Below are positions 17,618 through 26,701 of a stretch of DNA of 64,000 nucleotides, piece after piece. The DNA comes from Streptomyces cirratus (GTDB taxonomy: Bacteria > Actinomycetota > Actinomycetes > Streptomycetales > Streptomycetaceae): positions 186,001 to 250,000 of the forward strand of contig NZ_BMVP01000008.1 in NCBI RefSeq assembly GCF_014650775.1, read 5' to 3'. Both the position numbers and the translations under genes were made by a program. Below the pieces are notes generated by a model that was not told the DNA's origin, ran no database searches, and saw only the letters and a program-made list of their open reading frames with translations. The first letter of the stretch is position 1; each line of letters begins with the position of its first letter.

Positions 17618-17728
17618 TCAGTCCTTGGCGATGGCCATGCCGAGGAAGATCCCCACCAGCAGCGCGACACTGTCGGCGGCCATCACCGCCCATGTGCCGG
17701 TGTGCGTCGCGGTGAACGTTGAGGTCAT
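17618..17728 (-). CDS. small membrane protein, 36 aa
   Basis: ATG at 17728 overlapping the stop of an upstream small frame by ATGA. The peptide M-T-S-T-F-T-A-T-H-T-G-T-W-A-V is followed by a single hydrophobic helix (D-S-V-A-L-L-V-G-I-F-L-G-M-A-I) and ends A-K-D. No family recognised. It could also be the 3' half of one longer small protein joined with 17725-17838 by a frameshift. Confidence 0.4.
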   Translation of the reverse strand: MTSTFTATHTGTWAVMAADSVALLVGIFLGMAIAKD

Positions 17729-17838
17729 CCCCACCTGCGTCGCGACCTGCGTGGACTCCGCCCGGCCATGGTCGCCTCCTGGACGGCCAGGGCCGTATCC
17801 GGCCTCCGCACCCCGGTCTCCAACTCGGACTGCTCCAT
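17725..17838 (-). CDS. small hypothetical protein, 37 aa
   Basis: ATG at 17838; reads M-E-Q-S-E-L-E-T-G-V-R-R-P-D-T-A-L-A-V and ends in a basic tail whose stop overlaps the next ATG. The first half looks protein-like, while the tail (R-S-P-R-R-S-R-R-R-W) looks like a shifted frame. A one-base shift near 17755 would join it to the 17618 peptide. Confidence 0.35.
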   Translation of the reverse strand: MEQSELETGVRRPDTALAVQEATMAGRSPRRSRRRWG

Positions 17839-17895
17839 TGCGCGGTTCCCCCCGTACCTCGTGCAGCTGCGGTGGGCGGCCACCGGAGGGGGGGG

Positions 17896-18267
17896 CTACG
17901 CGGGGGTCGTGTCCTGACTGCGGGTGTGCGCGACGAGGGCGTGGGCCGCGGTGGGGTGGGCGGGCAGCACGGCGCTCAGGCCGGTGAGGTCCAGCATCCG
18001 CTCAAGGCGGTCGGGAACGGCAGCAAGGACCAGGGTGCCGTTGACGGTTTTGGCGCAGCGGAAGATGCCGACGAGGGCGTTGAAGCCGGATGAGTCGCAG
18101 AAGGTGACGGCCCCGAGGTCCAGGATCAGGTGCCGGTGGCCTTGTTCGATCAGCGCCAGCGCCTGGGCGCGTAGGCGAGGGGCGGTGGCTATGTCGAGTT
18201 CCCCGGCGACGTGGGCCAGGGCGAGGTCGCCTTCGGTGTGCTGTGCGGTGAGGCTGAAATCGGTCAC
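17896..18267 (-). CDS. STAS-domain anti-sigma-factor antagonist
   Basis: A 123-residue STAS protein of the SpoIIAA/RsbV type. The phospho-site loop reads T-F-C-D-S-S-G-F-N-A-L, so Ser59 is the likely phosphorylated residue, and the N-terminus has the usual A-G-E-L-D-I-A-T-A strand. It would bind an anti-sigma kinase when dephosphorylated and free a sigma factor. Its ATG overlaps the stop of the PP2C phosphatase gene (ATGA), which makes that phosphatase its probable activator. No anti-sigma kinase gene is adjacent. Confidence 0.9.
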   Translation of the reverse strand: MTDFSLTAQHTEGDLALAHVAGELDIATAPRLRAQALALIEQGHRHLILDLGAVTFCDSSGFNALVGIFRCAKTVNGTLVLAAVPDRLERMLDLTGLSAVLPAHPTAAHALVAHTRSQDTTPA

Positions 18268-19694
18268 GGTCGGCTCTCCGACGTCTCGCCGGCGGGGGCG
18301 ATGGAGTGGGCGGTAGCGGTCGCGGTGAGGCCATCTGCGGCGTCGGCGAGGGGGACGGACAGGGCCAGCAGGGCGACGTCGTCGCCGGCACCATGGGGCA
18401 TGGCGTCAATGAGGTCGACGGTATCCTCTATGACCTCCGCCGCACTGACGGGCCCGGTGCGCGCGGCGAGGAAACGAGTCAGGCCCTCTTCTCCGATCAT
18501 GTCTCCGCCCAGGGTGCGGGCCTCTGTCAGCCCGTCGGTGTAGAGGAGCAGTCCTTCGCCCGGGCCGAGGTGAATGGTGAGGGAGGCGAAGTGCGCGCCG
18601 GCGAGCGCGCCGATGAGCATGCCTCCCTTGGGCTGCACCGCTTCTACCGATCCGGAGGCGCGCAGGTGGTAGGCCGGGGGGTGCCCGCCGGTGGCCACCG
18701 TGACGGTGAACCCTTCCCTCTCGTGCGGTTCGAGGACGCCGAAGACGGCGGTGCAAAACCGGGTACCGATAGCCGGGTCGAGGAGCAGCGCCGTGTTCAG
18801 CGAGGTGAGGACGACGTCGGGGTCGGGGTCGATCAGGGCTGCGGCGCGCAGGGTGTAGCGGGTCAGGGAGGTCAGGGCGGCGGCTTCTGGGCCCTTGCCG
18901 CACACGTCTCCGAGGAAGAACGCCCACCTCTTCCCGCCGAGGGGGAAGACGTCGTAGAAGTCGCCGCCCACGTTCTGCGGGGAGGCGGTGGCGTAGTGGC
19001 AGGCCAGTTCCAGGCCCGGTACCACCGGCAGTGCCGGCGGCAGCAGGGTGCGCTGGAGGGTGGAGGCGAACGCCTGGATGGCGTTCTTGTCCTGGTCCGC
19101 GCGCTGCCGGGCCTCCTCCTGCTCGATGCGCCGCTCCTGCTCGGTACGCAGGGCGTTCAAGGCGGCCAGGCGCATCTCCATCTCGTCGAGCACGATCGCG
19201 GCCAGGTCCGCGAGGGTGGCGGTGTCGTCCTTGGTGATCAGACGCGGCTGGGTGTCGAGGATGTTGACGGTGCCCAGCCGGTGCCCGTCGCCGGTGATGA
19301 TCGGGGCTGCGGCGTAGAAACGGACGCCCATCGGCCCGGTGACCAGGCCGTTATTGACGGCGACGGGGTCGGTGAGTGTGTCCGGGATCACCAGTGTTTC
19401 GTCGGCGAGGATCGCCGAGCCGCACAGCCCCGGTTCCCGGCTGATCTCGCTCACGCCCTCCAGACCGTGTGCGGCCTTGAACCAGATCCGGTCCTCGTCC
19501 ACGATCGTCACGCTCGCCACCGGCACCTTGAACAGCCGGGCCGCCATCGCCGCGACGCGGTCGAACGCGCCGTCGGGCGGGGTGTCAAGGATGTCGTAGC
19601 GGCGCACGGCGTCCATCCGGGCCGCTTCTGCCGCACTGAGCGTTCGCCGGCCCGGTGTGCCCGCCGGGCCGGTCGCGTGTTCCGCTTGCGGCAT
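18264..19694 (-). CDS. GAF-domain PP2C (SpoIIE-like) phosphatase
   Basis: A 476-residue soluble sensor phosphatase. Residues about 25-175 are a GAF domain (R-Y-D-I-L-D-T-P-P-D-G-A-F-D-R start, G-L-C-G-S-A-I loop), followed by a Glu/Arg/Gln-rich coiled coil near 180-205 and a SpoIIE-type PP2C domain from about 220. There V-G-G-D-F-Y-D, F-L-G-D-V-C-G-K-G, T-G-G-H-P-P-A and G-D-D-V-A-L hold the metal-binding aspartates. AGGAAAGG precedes the ATG. Coupled to the STAS gene, it fits a partner-switch module of the stress-sigma type. The GAF ligand is unknown. Confidence 0.9.
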   Translation of the reverse strand: MPQAEHATGPAGTPGRRTLSAAEAARMDAVRRYDILDTPPDGAFDRVAAMAARLFKVPVASVTIVDEDRIWFKAAHGLEGVSEISREPGLCGSAILADETLVIPDTLTDPVAVNNGLVTGPMGVRFYAAAPIITGDGHRLGTVNILDTQPRLITKDDTATLADLAAIVLDEMEMRLAALNALRTEQERRIEQEEARQRADQDKNAIQAFASTLQRTLLPPALPVVPGLELACHYATASPQNVGGDFYDVFPLGGKRWAFFLGDVCGKGPEAAALTSLTRYTLRAAALIDPDPDVVLTSLNTALLLDPAIGTRFCTAVFGVLEPHEREGFTVTVATGGHPPAYHLRASGSVEAVQPKGGMLIGALAGAHFASLTIHLGPGEGLLLYTDGLTEARTLGGDMIGEEGLTRFLAARTGPVSAAEVIEDTVDLIDAMPHGAGDDVALLALSVPLADAADGLTATATAHSIAPAGETSESRP

Positions 19695-19787
19695 CGTTTG
19701 CCTTTCCTCGCCACGCCGACCTCGGCGGCCAGCGACTGTCGCAGCCTAGACCGGTCTCCCGCCGTCCAAACACCATGGCACCCTCAA

Positions 19788-20024
19788 GTGATCAACGCAC
19801 CACCCACGGATGATCATGTGATCGTGGAGGCGGGTCAACGCGCTCGCCCCGACAACACCTTGATCGTTCTTGCCGACACCACGGTTCCGCTGATCCCGGG
19901 GCCGGTGAAGGACCTCGTGAAGACCTGGTACCAACAACTCCCGGAGGAAGTGCGCCGCGGCTGGTCGAACCACGTGGCTCCGTCCGCGAGAACGGGTTCT
20001 GGCTCACTTTCCGTGGAGGGCTGA
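19788..20024 (+). CDS. hypothetical protein, 78 aa
   Basis: GTG at 19788. The protein has a plausible strand-helix pattern (D-N-T-L-I-V-L-A-D-T-T-V-P-L-I-P then L-V-K-T-W-Y-Q-Q-L-P-E-E-V-R-R-G) but no family I know, and its tail (S-A-R-T-G-S-G-S-L) looks random. It may be a gene scrap. It is divergent from the phosphatase gene, 93 bases away. Confidence 0.35.
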   Translation: MINAPPTDDHVIVEAGQRARPDNTLIVLADTTVPLIPGPVKDLVKTWYQQLPEEVRRGWSNHVAPSARTGSGSLSVEG

Positions 20025-20097
20025 CTGAGTGTGATGTCAGTGGCGTGTGGTGGGATGGCCGGACTCTGCTGTCCTGACCTGCTGGGAGACCGCGTTG

Positions 20098-20373
20098 ATG
20101 CCTGTGCACTCGTCTCTGACCCACGCCTTGGCCGAGGCCTTGGTCGATGTCCTGTGGTTCATCGAGGGCAGTGAAGACGAGCAGATGGACCCGGACGACG
20201 CCGTCAAGGTCCTGGAGGGCGTCGCCCACCTGGTCAGCCAGCTGTCGAACGACCAACGGAGCGAACTGATCGGTTTGCTCGGGACGATGGCCGAAGCCGA
20301 GTCCGACCCCGCGCGGCGGGAGTTCCTGGAAGGGTTTCCGGAAGGCTTCGGCCTCGTTGATGCGGCGGTCTGA
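20098..20373 (+). CDS. hypothetical acidic protein, 91 aa
   Basis: ATG at 20098 with GGGAG about 10 bases upstream. The protein is acidic and helical (L-A-E-A-L-V-D-V-L-W-F-I-E-G, then D-E-Q-M-D-P-D-D-A-V-K-V-L-E and L-S-N-D-Q-R-S-E-L-I). No catalytic motif, signal peptide or membrane segment. Similar small proteins occur in Streptomyces but the function is unknown to me. Confidence 0.6.
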   Translation: MPVHSSLTHALAEALVDVLWFIEGSEDEQMDPDDAVKVLEGVAHLVSQLSNDQRSELIGLLGTMAEAESDPARREFLEGFPEGFGLVDAAV

Positions 20374-20381
20374 CCTGTGCT

Positions 20382-21868
20382 TCACGAGTAGAGCAGGACA
20401 CGCTTGCGGAAAAGATGAAAGCCGGCCCGGCCGAACATCTGGCGTTTGAGCATCTTGATCCGGTTCACGTGGCCTTCGACGACCCCAGAGTTCCGGGGCA
20501 GGGTGAGGCCGGCGATGACTGCATCGCGGTCACGGTCGATGCCTGCGGCTAGGGTATGGAGGCCGGGGAGGTCATCTTGCCGGACGGCATCGAGCCACTG
20601 CGGCAGCCATTCGCCCTGGCGCTCGGTGAGCATCTGCCCGAAGGAGCGGACGTGGCCGGTGAGGGCGTCCAGTTCAGGGCAGTGGACCAGAACGGCCTTG
20701 AGCCGAAGGTGCTCCGTCTCGTTGAGGGTCTCTGGCCGGCGGAGGATCCATCCGGCGACGACCCGGGGTGAGGGTGGCCGAGCCGTGAGGGGGTTTGGCG
20801 AGAGCCGCTTCTCCCGGAAATTGGCGCGAACCCGCTGGTAGCTGCCCTGATAGCCGAGCGGCACGATCTCCTCCCACACCCTCCAGGCGTTCGTGCAGCC
20901 TTGGTTCCAGCGGTCATCCAGGTAGGGCTTGGAGGCGTCGAGTTTGGATGGCCGGCCCTGCCACTGCCCCTGGAACAGGTCCTCCGGGGTTGCTGCGTCG
21001 GCCAAGAGCTTGACGGTGAGGGAGGTCATCCGGAGTTGGCGGCCGACCGCCCTCCGGCTCAGCCCGGCGGCCAGCAGTTCCTGGACGGTCGCGTGGTTGG
21101 CACGGGTGCGGTCGGCGAAGCGATGTCCCCTCGGCCAGGGCGAGCCGGAGGGGTCCTCGAACTTCTCCGGATCGGGGCAGGCTGGGCTGGATCGGGCGCC
21201 AGGACCTGCAAGCATCCGCGGTGGTCTGCGACGCACCGCTCTGCAGCCTCGCTCAGGTTGTGTCAAAGATGCCACCTGTCCGCGACCTGCACCGCCTGCG
21301 GTGCCCCGGCCGTGGCACCTTCGGCGAAGAACGGTGCCCGATCCCGGCAGACCACCTCCACCCCGGGCCGTTTCGCGAGCCAAGCCGCCAGCCTGGACGC
21401 CTCCCTGTCAGGCAACAGGTCCACTGGACGCCGGCTTTCGACGTCGACCAGGACAGTCCCGTAGTGACGCCCCTTGCGGGTCGCGTACTCATCGACGCCG
21501 ACCATCCTCGGGGCTGGAAGTTCGGGGTCGGGCAACGCTTCGACCAGCTTGAGCACCGTGCTGCGGCTCACGGACACACCGAAGACGCGCGCCAGGCGGG
21601 CACCGGCCCGACCGGCGAGCGCGAGGCCGACTGCGGCCAGTGTCGACCGCAGGCGCTCGGTCCGTCGGCCGTACCGACGGGTCAAGCCCGGCAGCTGTTC
21701 GGCGAATGTCCGCCGCCCGCACGAGATGACGGGGCAGAGGAACCTGCGGACGCGCAAACAGAGAGCGACCCGTCTGCCTCCGCTGGGCACATCAGCAGGA
21801 AATCGCAGGTAGGGGCTGTGAATCCGCCGTGACCAGATCCCGCATCCGGGACAGACGGCCCCGGACAC
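20382..21868 (-). pseudogene. ISL3-family transposase, broken
   Basis: A decayed ISL3 transposase read leftward. It starts inside the zinc-ribbon part (C-P-G-C-G-I-W-S-R-R-I-H), passes the first catalytic Asp (M-V-G-V-D-E-Y-A-T-R-K-G) and reaches V-A-D-R-W-H-L, where the next codon, normally Trp, is TGA (21263-21265). The frame continues as H-N-L-S-E-A-A-E-R and switches frame near 21170. It ends G-V-V-E-G-H-V-N-R-I-K-M-L-K-R-Q-M-F-G-R-A-G-F, the classic ISL3 C-terminus. The first 40-50 residues and the terminal repeats were not found. Confidence 0.85.
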
Positions 21869-21966
21869 CCCGGCATGAGAGTGCCGACGCCGCCTGACAC
21901 GGGCCGCACGCCTCGCATGCCCGTGACCTGCCGCCTGAGTCGGGCGGGCGGTGTCGTGGCGCCGGT

Positions 21967-24303
21967 TCAGGCGTAGCGGTGTTCGGGGAAGTCCTCGATG
22001 AACGCGGCGCCCGCCGCGAGCAGGCGTGCGTCGCCCGGTACGAGCAGCACGGCCGCCTGCACACCGAGCCGGAACCGTGCGGCCGCCGCGCCCGCAGGGC
22101 CGCCGCGAGAGGCGGCGCGCACCTCCTGCGCCAGGCAGTCGAAAAAGTACGTGGACAGCCGGTCCTTCTCCCGGGCGAGCGCCGCAGCGGCCGGACCGAC
22201 GGGCAGCAACCGGCGGTCGTGCAGGACGCGGCAGGCTTCGACGGCTTCACGGTCCTTGCGCAGGACGGACCTGACCGGCGCCCAGCAGGCCTCGTCGGGA
22301 GGACCGACCGCGAGGGCGCGACACAGTCGGGACACCAGGCGGCCGTCCCCCCAACGGTCCGCCGCACGACGCTGGTCGGCCGAGCCCCACCGCGCCACGC
22401 AGCACCGCAACAGTTCCCCGAGTTGTTCCGCGTCGGGCACGCGGCCTCCGGCCACGGCCGCCTCGTACCGCGTCCACCAGGCGGCATCGACAGCCGCGAG
22501 GTTGCGCACCAGGTCCACGAGGCGGTCGTCCACCGGCGTGGGCCGACTGATGCGGTCGACCATCCGCCGGCGGCTGTCCGCGTGCGTCTCGGGGAGGATC
22601 AGCACCCGCCGGCTCCCGCTCCCCGGAAGTGCGATCTCCACCTCGCGGGCCGCACCGTACGCCCCCAGCGGATCCCGTGGTGGCGCACCGTACGTCCCGA
22701 GCGGGGCCTCCCATGCAGCCGCAGGCCGGGACTGGGCATTGTCGGGCCCCGTGGCCACGGCGCCCGCGGCCGCCGTACGGTCGGGGCCGCCCAACAGCTC
22801 ACGGATCTGGTCGGGACGCGCGCTGCGACCCCGGCGCAGTGCCACGTACTCGGGGGCTGCGTCCTCCATCTCCCGCCACAGTGCCTCCAGGCGCCGCCAC
22901 GCCTCGTGGTATTCGTGGCGGGACATACCGCCGGCGGACTCGTGTACCCGGACGCGCCGCACCAGTTCGTGCTCCGCTTCCACCACGTGCGCGGGTACGC
23001 CCGTGGGTGCGTCGACACCGCCGAGGCCCATCAATTCGCCGAGCGTGCGCGACTTGATGCGTTCCACCCAGGTCAGGGCCTCGGTGCGGTACGCCGGGTC
23101 CTGAAAGGTGTCGGCCAGGATCAGGCAGAGCCGCACCGCCTGTTGGTACAGCTCGGAGCGGTCCGTGACGAAGGCCACCCGCGATTGGGCGTCGCCCACG
23201 GTGGCTCGGCTGTCCTCGATGAGGCTCAGCGCCGCGAGGCAGGTTCGGTGGGCGGGCTCGTAGGCGCACCTCATCATGTGGACGGAGGCCAGCTGGGCGA
23301 GGGCCTGCGTCTGCTCGGGACGGAGCCGGTCACCGCCGGAGAGTTCCACGGCCCGGACCGCGTCCGTCAATGCCTCGTCCAGGTCGCACGACAGCATGCC
23401 CACCTGGCTGAGCAGCACCAGGTCCCTGACCAGTTCGCTCGTGCCGAGGTCGGCGAGGCGTGCGCGCAGTCGGGGAGCCAGTAGCGCCGCTCCCGCGAGG
23501 TCTTGGCGCCGCAGTCGCAAGGTGATCCGGCCCGCGAGGGAGGCCGCCTCGGCTCCCCGGCGTTCCGGGGCGTGCTCCGCAAACCCTCCGGCCGATGCCA
23601 GTTCGGCGAGGCGCAGGTACTCCTCCTCGGCCCTGGCGAGTTCCCCGCTGTTCGCGAACCGCACTGCCGACGCCGTCACCAGGTAGAGCACGAGGTCCGG
23701 TCGGCGGGCGCGTTCCGCGCGGGCCCGGGCGGCGTTCACGATCTCGTCCGCCTCGCGGGGCGCATTCCGCCAGACGGCGAGCGCCGCCAATCGGTTGGCG
23801 GTCTGGACCAGCCCCTCGACGTCGTCGGCTTCGGTCGCCAGGGCCAGCGCCTTGCGGAACGCGGTTTCCGCCTCGGCCGCGTTTCCCAGTTCCATCCAGG
23901 CCATGCCGCTGTGGAAGACGGCACGGCACCGGTTCCCGGGGGAGTCCGCCAGCTCCAGCGCGCGCGAGAACCTGGGGATCGAGTCCCCCGGAAGTCCGGC
24001 GTGAAGGAGGTACAGACCGTGCTCCAGTTCCGCTTGCGCGCGGGCGGCACGAGTGCCGGTGGCGGTGGCGGCGGTGTCCAGGAGGGCGAGCAGCGTGCCC
24101 ACGCCGTTGCGGTCCTCGTGGTCATGGGCGTGTCGTGCGAGGTCGGCCAGCTGGCCGGTCAGCTCCTCGGCCAGTGCCGGGGGTGCTTCCCGGAGCAGGG
24201 CCCGGAGCTCGACGACGGCGTCCCCCGCGTCGAGGTCCCCACCGAAGACGGCCGCCAGCCACTCGCCGACGTGCGCCCCGCCCGGATCAGCGTGCGTCGC
24301 CAT
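21967..24303 (-). CDS. TPR protein of the CHAT operon (778 aa)
   Basis: Last gene of the five-gene CHAT operon. It overlaps the stop of the upstream TPR gene by 17 bases. The first 430 residues are helical repeats of tetratricopeptide type (for example A-V-F-H-S-G-M-A-W-M-E-L-G-N-A-A-E-A-E-T). Around residue 430 comes A-L-T-W-V-E-R-I-K-S-R-T-L-G-E-L-M-G-L, which resembles the segment that joins TPRs to the CHAT protease in single-chain TPR-CHAT proteins, but no CHAT domain follows. The last 300 residues are Trp- and Arg-rich helices of no known family. Likely a scaffold or sensor for the CHAT protease encoded upstream. Confidence 0.75.
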   Translation of the reverse strand: MATHADPGGAHVGEWLAAVFGGDLDAGDAVVELRALLREAPPALAEELTGQLADLARHAHDHEDRNGVGTLLALLDTAATATGTRAARAQAELEHGLYLLHAGLPGDSIPRFSRALELADSPGNRCRAVFHSGMAWMELGNAAEAETAFRKALALATEADDVEGLVQTANRLAALAVWRNAPREADEIVNAARARAERARRPDLVLYLVTASAVRFANSGELARAEEEYLRLAELASAGGFAEHAPERRGAEAASLAGRITLRLRRQDLAGAALLAPRLRARLADLGTSELVRDLVLLSQVGMLSCDLDEALTDAVRAVELSGGDRLRPEQTQALAQLASVHMMRCAYEPAHRTCLAALSLIEDSRATVGDAQSRVAFVTDRSELYQQAVRLCLILADTFQDPAYRTEALTWVERIKSRTLGELMGLGGVDAPTGVPAHVVEAEHELVRRVRVHESAGGMSRHEYHEAWRRLEALWREMEDAAPEYVALRRGRSARPDQIRELLGGPDRTAAAGAVATGPDNAQSRPAAAWEAPLGTYGAPPRDPLGAYGAAREVEIALPGSGSRRVLILPETHADSRRRMVDRISRPTPVDDRLVDLVRNLAAVDAAWWTRYEAAVAGGRVPDAEQLGELLRCCVARWGSADQRRAADRWGDGRLVSRLCRALAVGPPDEACWAPVRSVLRKDREAVEACRVLHDRRLLPVGPAAAALAREKDRLSTYFFDCLAQEVRAASRGGPAGAAAARFRLGVQAAVLLVPGDARLLAAGAAFIEDFPEHRYA

Positions 24304-26701
24304 GATCCAGCTCCCTCATCCGCCGGCGCAGTCGGGCGGCGTCCTCTGCGTCACCGAGCCGCTCCGTGATGCTCACCAGGTGCCCCATGGTGATGCGGGC
24401 GTGGTCGTGGGCCTCGGCACGCAGGTGCACCCCGAGGGCCCAACGCTGGTAGCGGGCCGCGGTGTCGAGGTTCCCAAGACGCGCTTCGGTCACGGCGAGG
24501 TTGCCCAGGGCCGCGGCCTGGGCCGATTGGTCTCCCCGGCTGCCACCCAGCGCGAGGGCCCACCGGAACGCGGCGCGGGCGCACCCGGTCAGTTCGCCGG
24601 GCTCCCCGTCGGTCAGGGCTCGGGCGATATCGGCGAACGTACTCATCAGGCTCCGCCCGGTGTCGGCGGTGCCCCCTTCCCTGATGCGTGCGGTCAACTC
24701 GGTGATCGCCCGGCCCGCGGTCCGCTCCGCCAGCGTCTCGTAGGCGGCGCCCATTCCGGTCAGGCACCTCGTCGTTTCCCCCGGGTCCTCTCGTTGCAGG
24801 CAGACGGCCAGCGCCGGGTAGTAGCAGGCCAGGGCGTCGGCGGGGCGCCCTTGCGGGCCGCGAAGCCGCTCCGCGTGGTCGAGGAGTTCCTCCAGGTCCT
24901 CGCTGCTGCTCCCCACCGGGACGGCCCTGCCGGGAGCGCGGGCGAGCAAGGTCCGCCGGCACACCAGGACCACCGCGTCCACGTCGCCGTCGAGCCCCAG
25001 CGCGAGGTCGCCCGCCGCGCGGCGGGCGTGGCCCAGCCGGTTGTCGTACGCGCTCGCCTCCTCGGGGCGCCCCAGCCGTTTCGCCAGTTCGGCGCACCCG
25101 TGCAGGGCCTCGACCTCGGTCCGCCAGTCCTCCGCCTCACGGGCGGGCTCCAGTACGGACCGGTACCACGCCGCTGCCGCGTGCGGACGTCCGGCGGCCC
25201 GCGCGGCGCGACCCAACAGGGCCCGCAGTCGTGCCTCCGCAGACCGGTCCGCCGTCCGCGACGCGGCCGTCAGCGCCGCGTGCAGGTCCTCCGTACGGGC
25301 CTTCCCGGAGTGGTCCGACGCGCAGTCGGCCCTTCCCTCCAGGCAGCGCGCCCGGAGGTCGTCGCATGAGCCCTCGGGCAGTAACGCCAAGGCGGCCGAG
25401 TACTGGTCGCGGGCCAAGGCGCGCCGGCCGAGTCCCGCGAGGGCGACCGCATGCCGTTCATGGAGCCTGGCCCGCTGCCCCGGGGTCGGCGCGGGACGCT
25501 GCGCCATGCGGATCAGCAGCCGCAGTGCCATGTCGTGGTGGCCCCGCGCGGACAGACGGGTCAGCTGGGCGAGGGCCGCTTCGACGTCCTCGTGGCTCCA
25601 GGGTTCGAGGGCGACGGGTCGGCCGGCCAGCGCCCGCAGGAGGTCCGACAGATCGGGGAGGTCGGGCGGCATGCTGGTGCCACGCCGCCGGCGTTCACGG
25701 GCGTCGGCCCGGGCGTCGGCGGCCCGGGCCTCCTCGATGCGCCACAGGGCCCTGAGGGACCGGGCGCGCAGGGTCCAGGTTTCCGCGTCCGGCTTCTTCA
25801 CCTGCCGCAGTACCGTCAAGGCCCGCTCGTGGTCTCCGGCCATCTGGTGGGCCTTGGCCAGGTGGTGCCGGGCCCGCTTGTGTTTCGGGTCCTTGACCAG
25901 CGCCGCCTCGAAGGCGCGGACCGCCTCGGCGTACCGGCCGATCCGGCCGTTGGCGACGCCGTAGCAGTTCAGTTCCGCCGCGTCAGCTTTCCCCGGCGGT
26001 GGTGGCGGGGGAGTGAAGGGGGCCTCGTCCCAGCTCGGCTCGCTCCCGACCTCGGTCGGGAGCGACGGGCGGTCGTAGGTGCGCAGTCGCACGCGCAGCC
26101 CGTGTTCGGCGGCCACCAGTCCGACGGGTAGCGGGCTGGTGTCCGCCAGGCGAAGCAGAGTCCGCACTAGTCGGTCGGCGTACCGGGCGGGCGGGTGGCC
26201 CGGGTCCCGCCGCAGCGCCTCGGCGGCATCCGCGCGGGCCTCGCCCTCCTCGCCGAGTTCCAGGGCACAGAGCGCACGGTTGACGAGCGCGGGCACGAAG
26301 GCGGGGTCGGCGCCGATTGCGGCGGAGAAGTGCGCGGTGGCCGCACGGAACCGTTCGTGCTCGGCCAGCACGCAACCGCGGTAGTTGAGGAGCTGCACGG
26401 GGGTGCCGAACGGGCCGGCTCCCGCCAGCTCCACCTCGTGGGCGATCACGAGGAGTCCCGGCGCCGCGTCGGGATCCCTTTTGGCGAGCGCCAGGAGGAG
26501 GTTGCGCAGTCGGGCGAGCGGCCACGTAGCCTCCACCGACACGTCGTTGATCAGCTGGAGCCCGGCCTCCCGCATGGCCAGGATCTCGGCTGCGCCGACG
26601 GGAGGCAGTCGGCGCAGCCCGCGCCTGAGCGCCCGTGTGTCTGGCCCCGGGGCGGTGAGCAGGGCGCGCAGGCTCTGTTCGAAGTCGCGCCGGCGTGTCA
26701 T
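24287..26701 (-). CDS. TPR protein of the CHAT operon (804 aa)
   Basis: The ATG at 26701 overlaps the stop of the membrane-protein gene (ATGA). The protein is built of TPR-like helical pairs: an N-terminal block up to about residue 190 (including A-L-V-N-R-A-L-C-A-L-E-L-G-E-E-G-E-A), a Pro-rich linker (eight prolines in a row near residue 230), a second block with Y-G-V-A-N-G-R-I-G-R-Y-A-E-A-V, and more repeats to the end. Extending the frame upstream to 27967 would give unlikely Arg/Gly-rich sequence overlapping the previous gene. No enzyme motif or membrane helix. Probable protein-interaction scaffold. Confidence 0.75.
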   Translation of the reverse strand: MTRRRDFEQSLRALLTAPGPDTRALRRGLRRLPPVGAAEILAMREAGLQLINDVSVEATWPLARLRNLLLALAKRDPDAAPGLLVIAHEVELAGAGPFGTPVQLLNYRGCVLAEHERFRAATAHFSAAIGADPAFVPALVNRALCALELGEEGEARADAAEALRRDPGHPPARYADRLVRTLLRLADTSPLPVGLVAAEHGLRVRLRTYDRPSLPTEVGSEPSWDEAPFTPPPPPPGKADAAELNCYGVANGRIGRYAEAVRAFEAALVKDPKHKRARHHLAKAHQMAGDHERALTVLRQVKKPDAETWTLRARSLRALWRIEEARAADARADARERRRRGTSMPPDLPDLSDLLRALAGRPVALEPWSHEDVEAALAQLTRLSARGHHDMALRLLIRMAQRPAPTPGQRARLHERHAVALAGLGRRALARDQYSAALALLPEGSCDDLRARCLEGRADCASDHSGKARTEDLHAALTAASRTADRSAEARLRALLGRAARAAGRPHAAAAWYRSVLEPAREAEDWRTEVEALHGCAELAKRLGRPEEASAYDNRLGHARRAAGDLALGLDGDVDAVVLVCRRTLLARAPGRAVPVGSSSEDLEELLDHAERLRGPQGRPADALACYYPALAVCLQREDPGETTRCLTGMGAAYETLAERTAGRAITELTARIREGGTADTGRSLMSTFADIARALTDGEPGELTGCARAAFRWALALGGSRGDQSAQAAALGNLAVTEARLGNLDTAARYQRWALGVHLRAEAHDHARITMGHLVSITERLGDAEDAARLRRRMRELDHGDAR

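Noticed and set aside
18306..19787. Long + strand frame opposite the GAF-PP2C gene
   Set aside because: Shadow of the phosphatase; only the part after 19788 could be a separate small gene.
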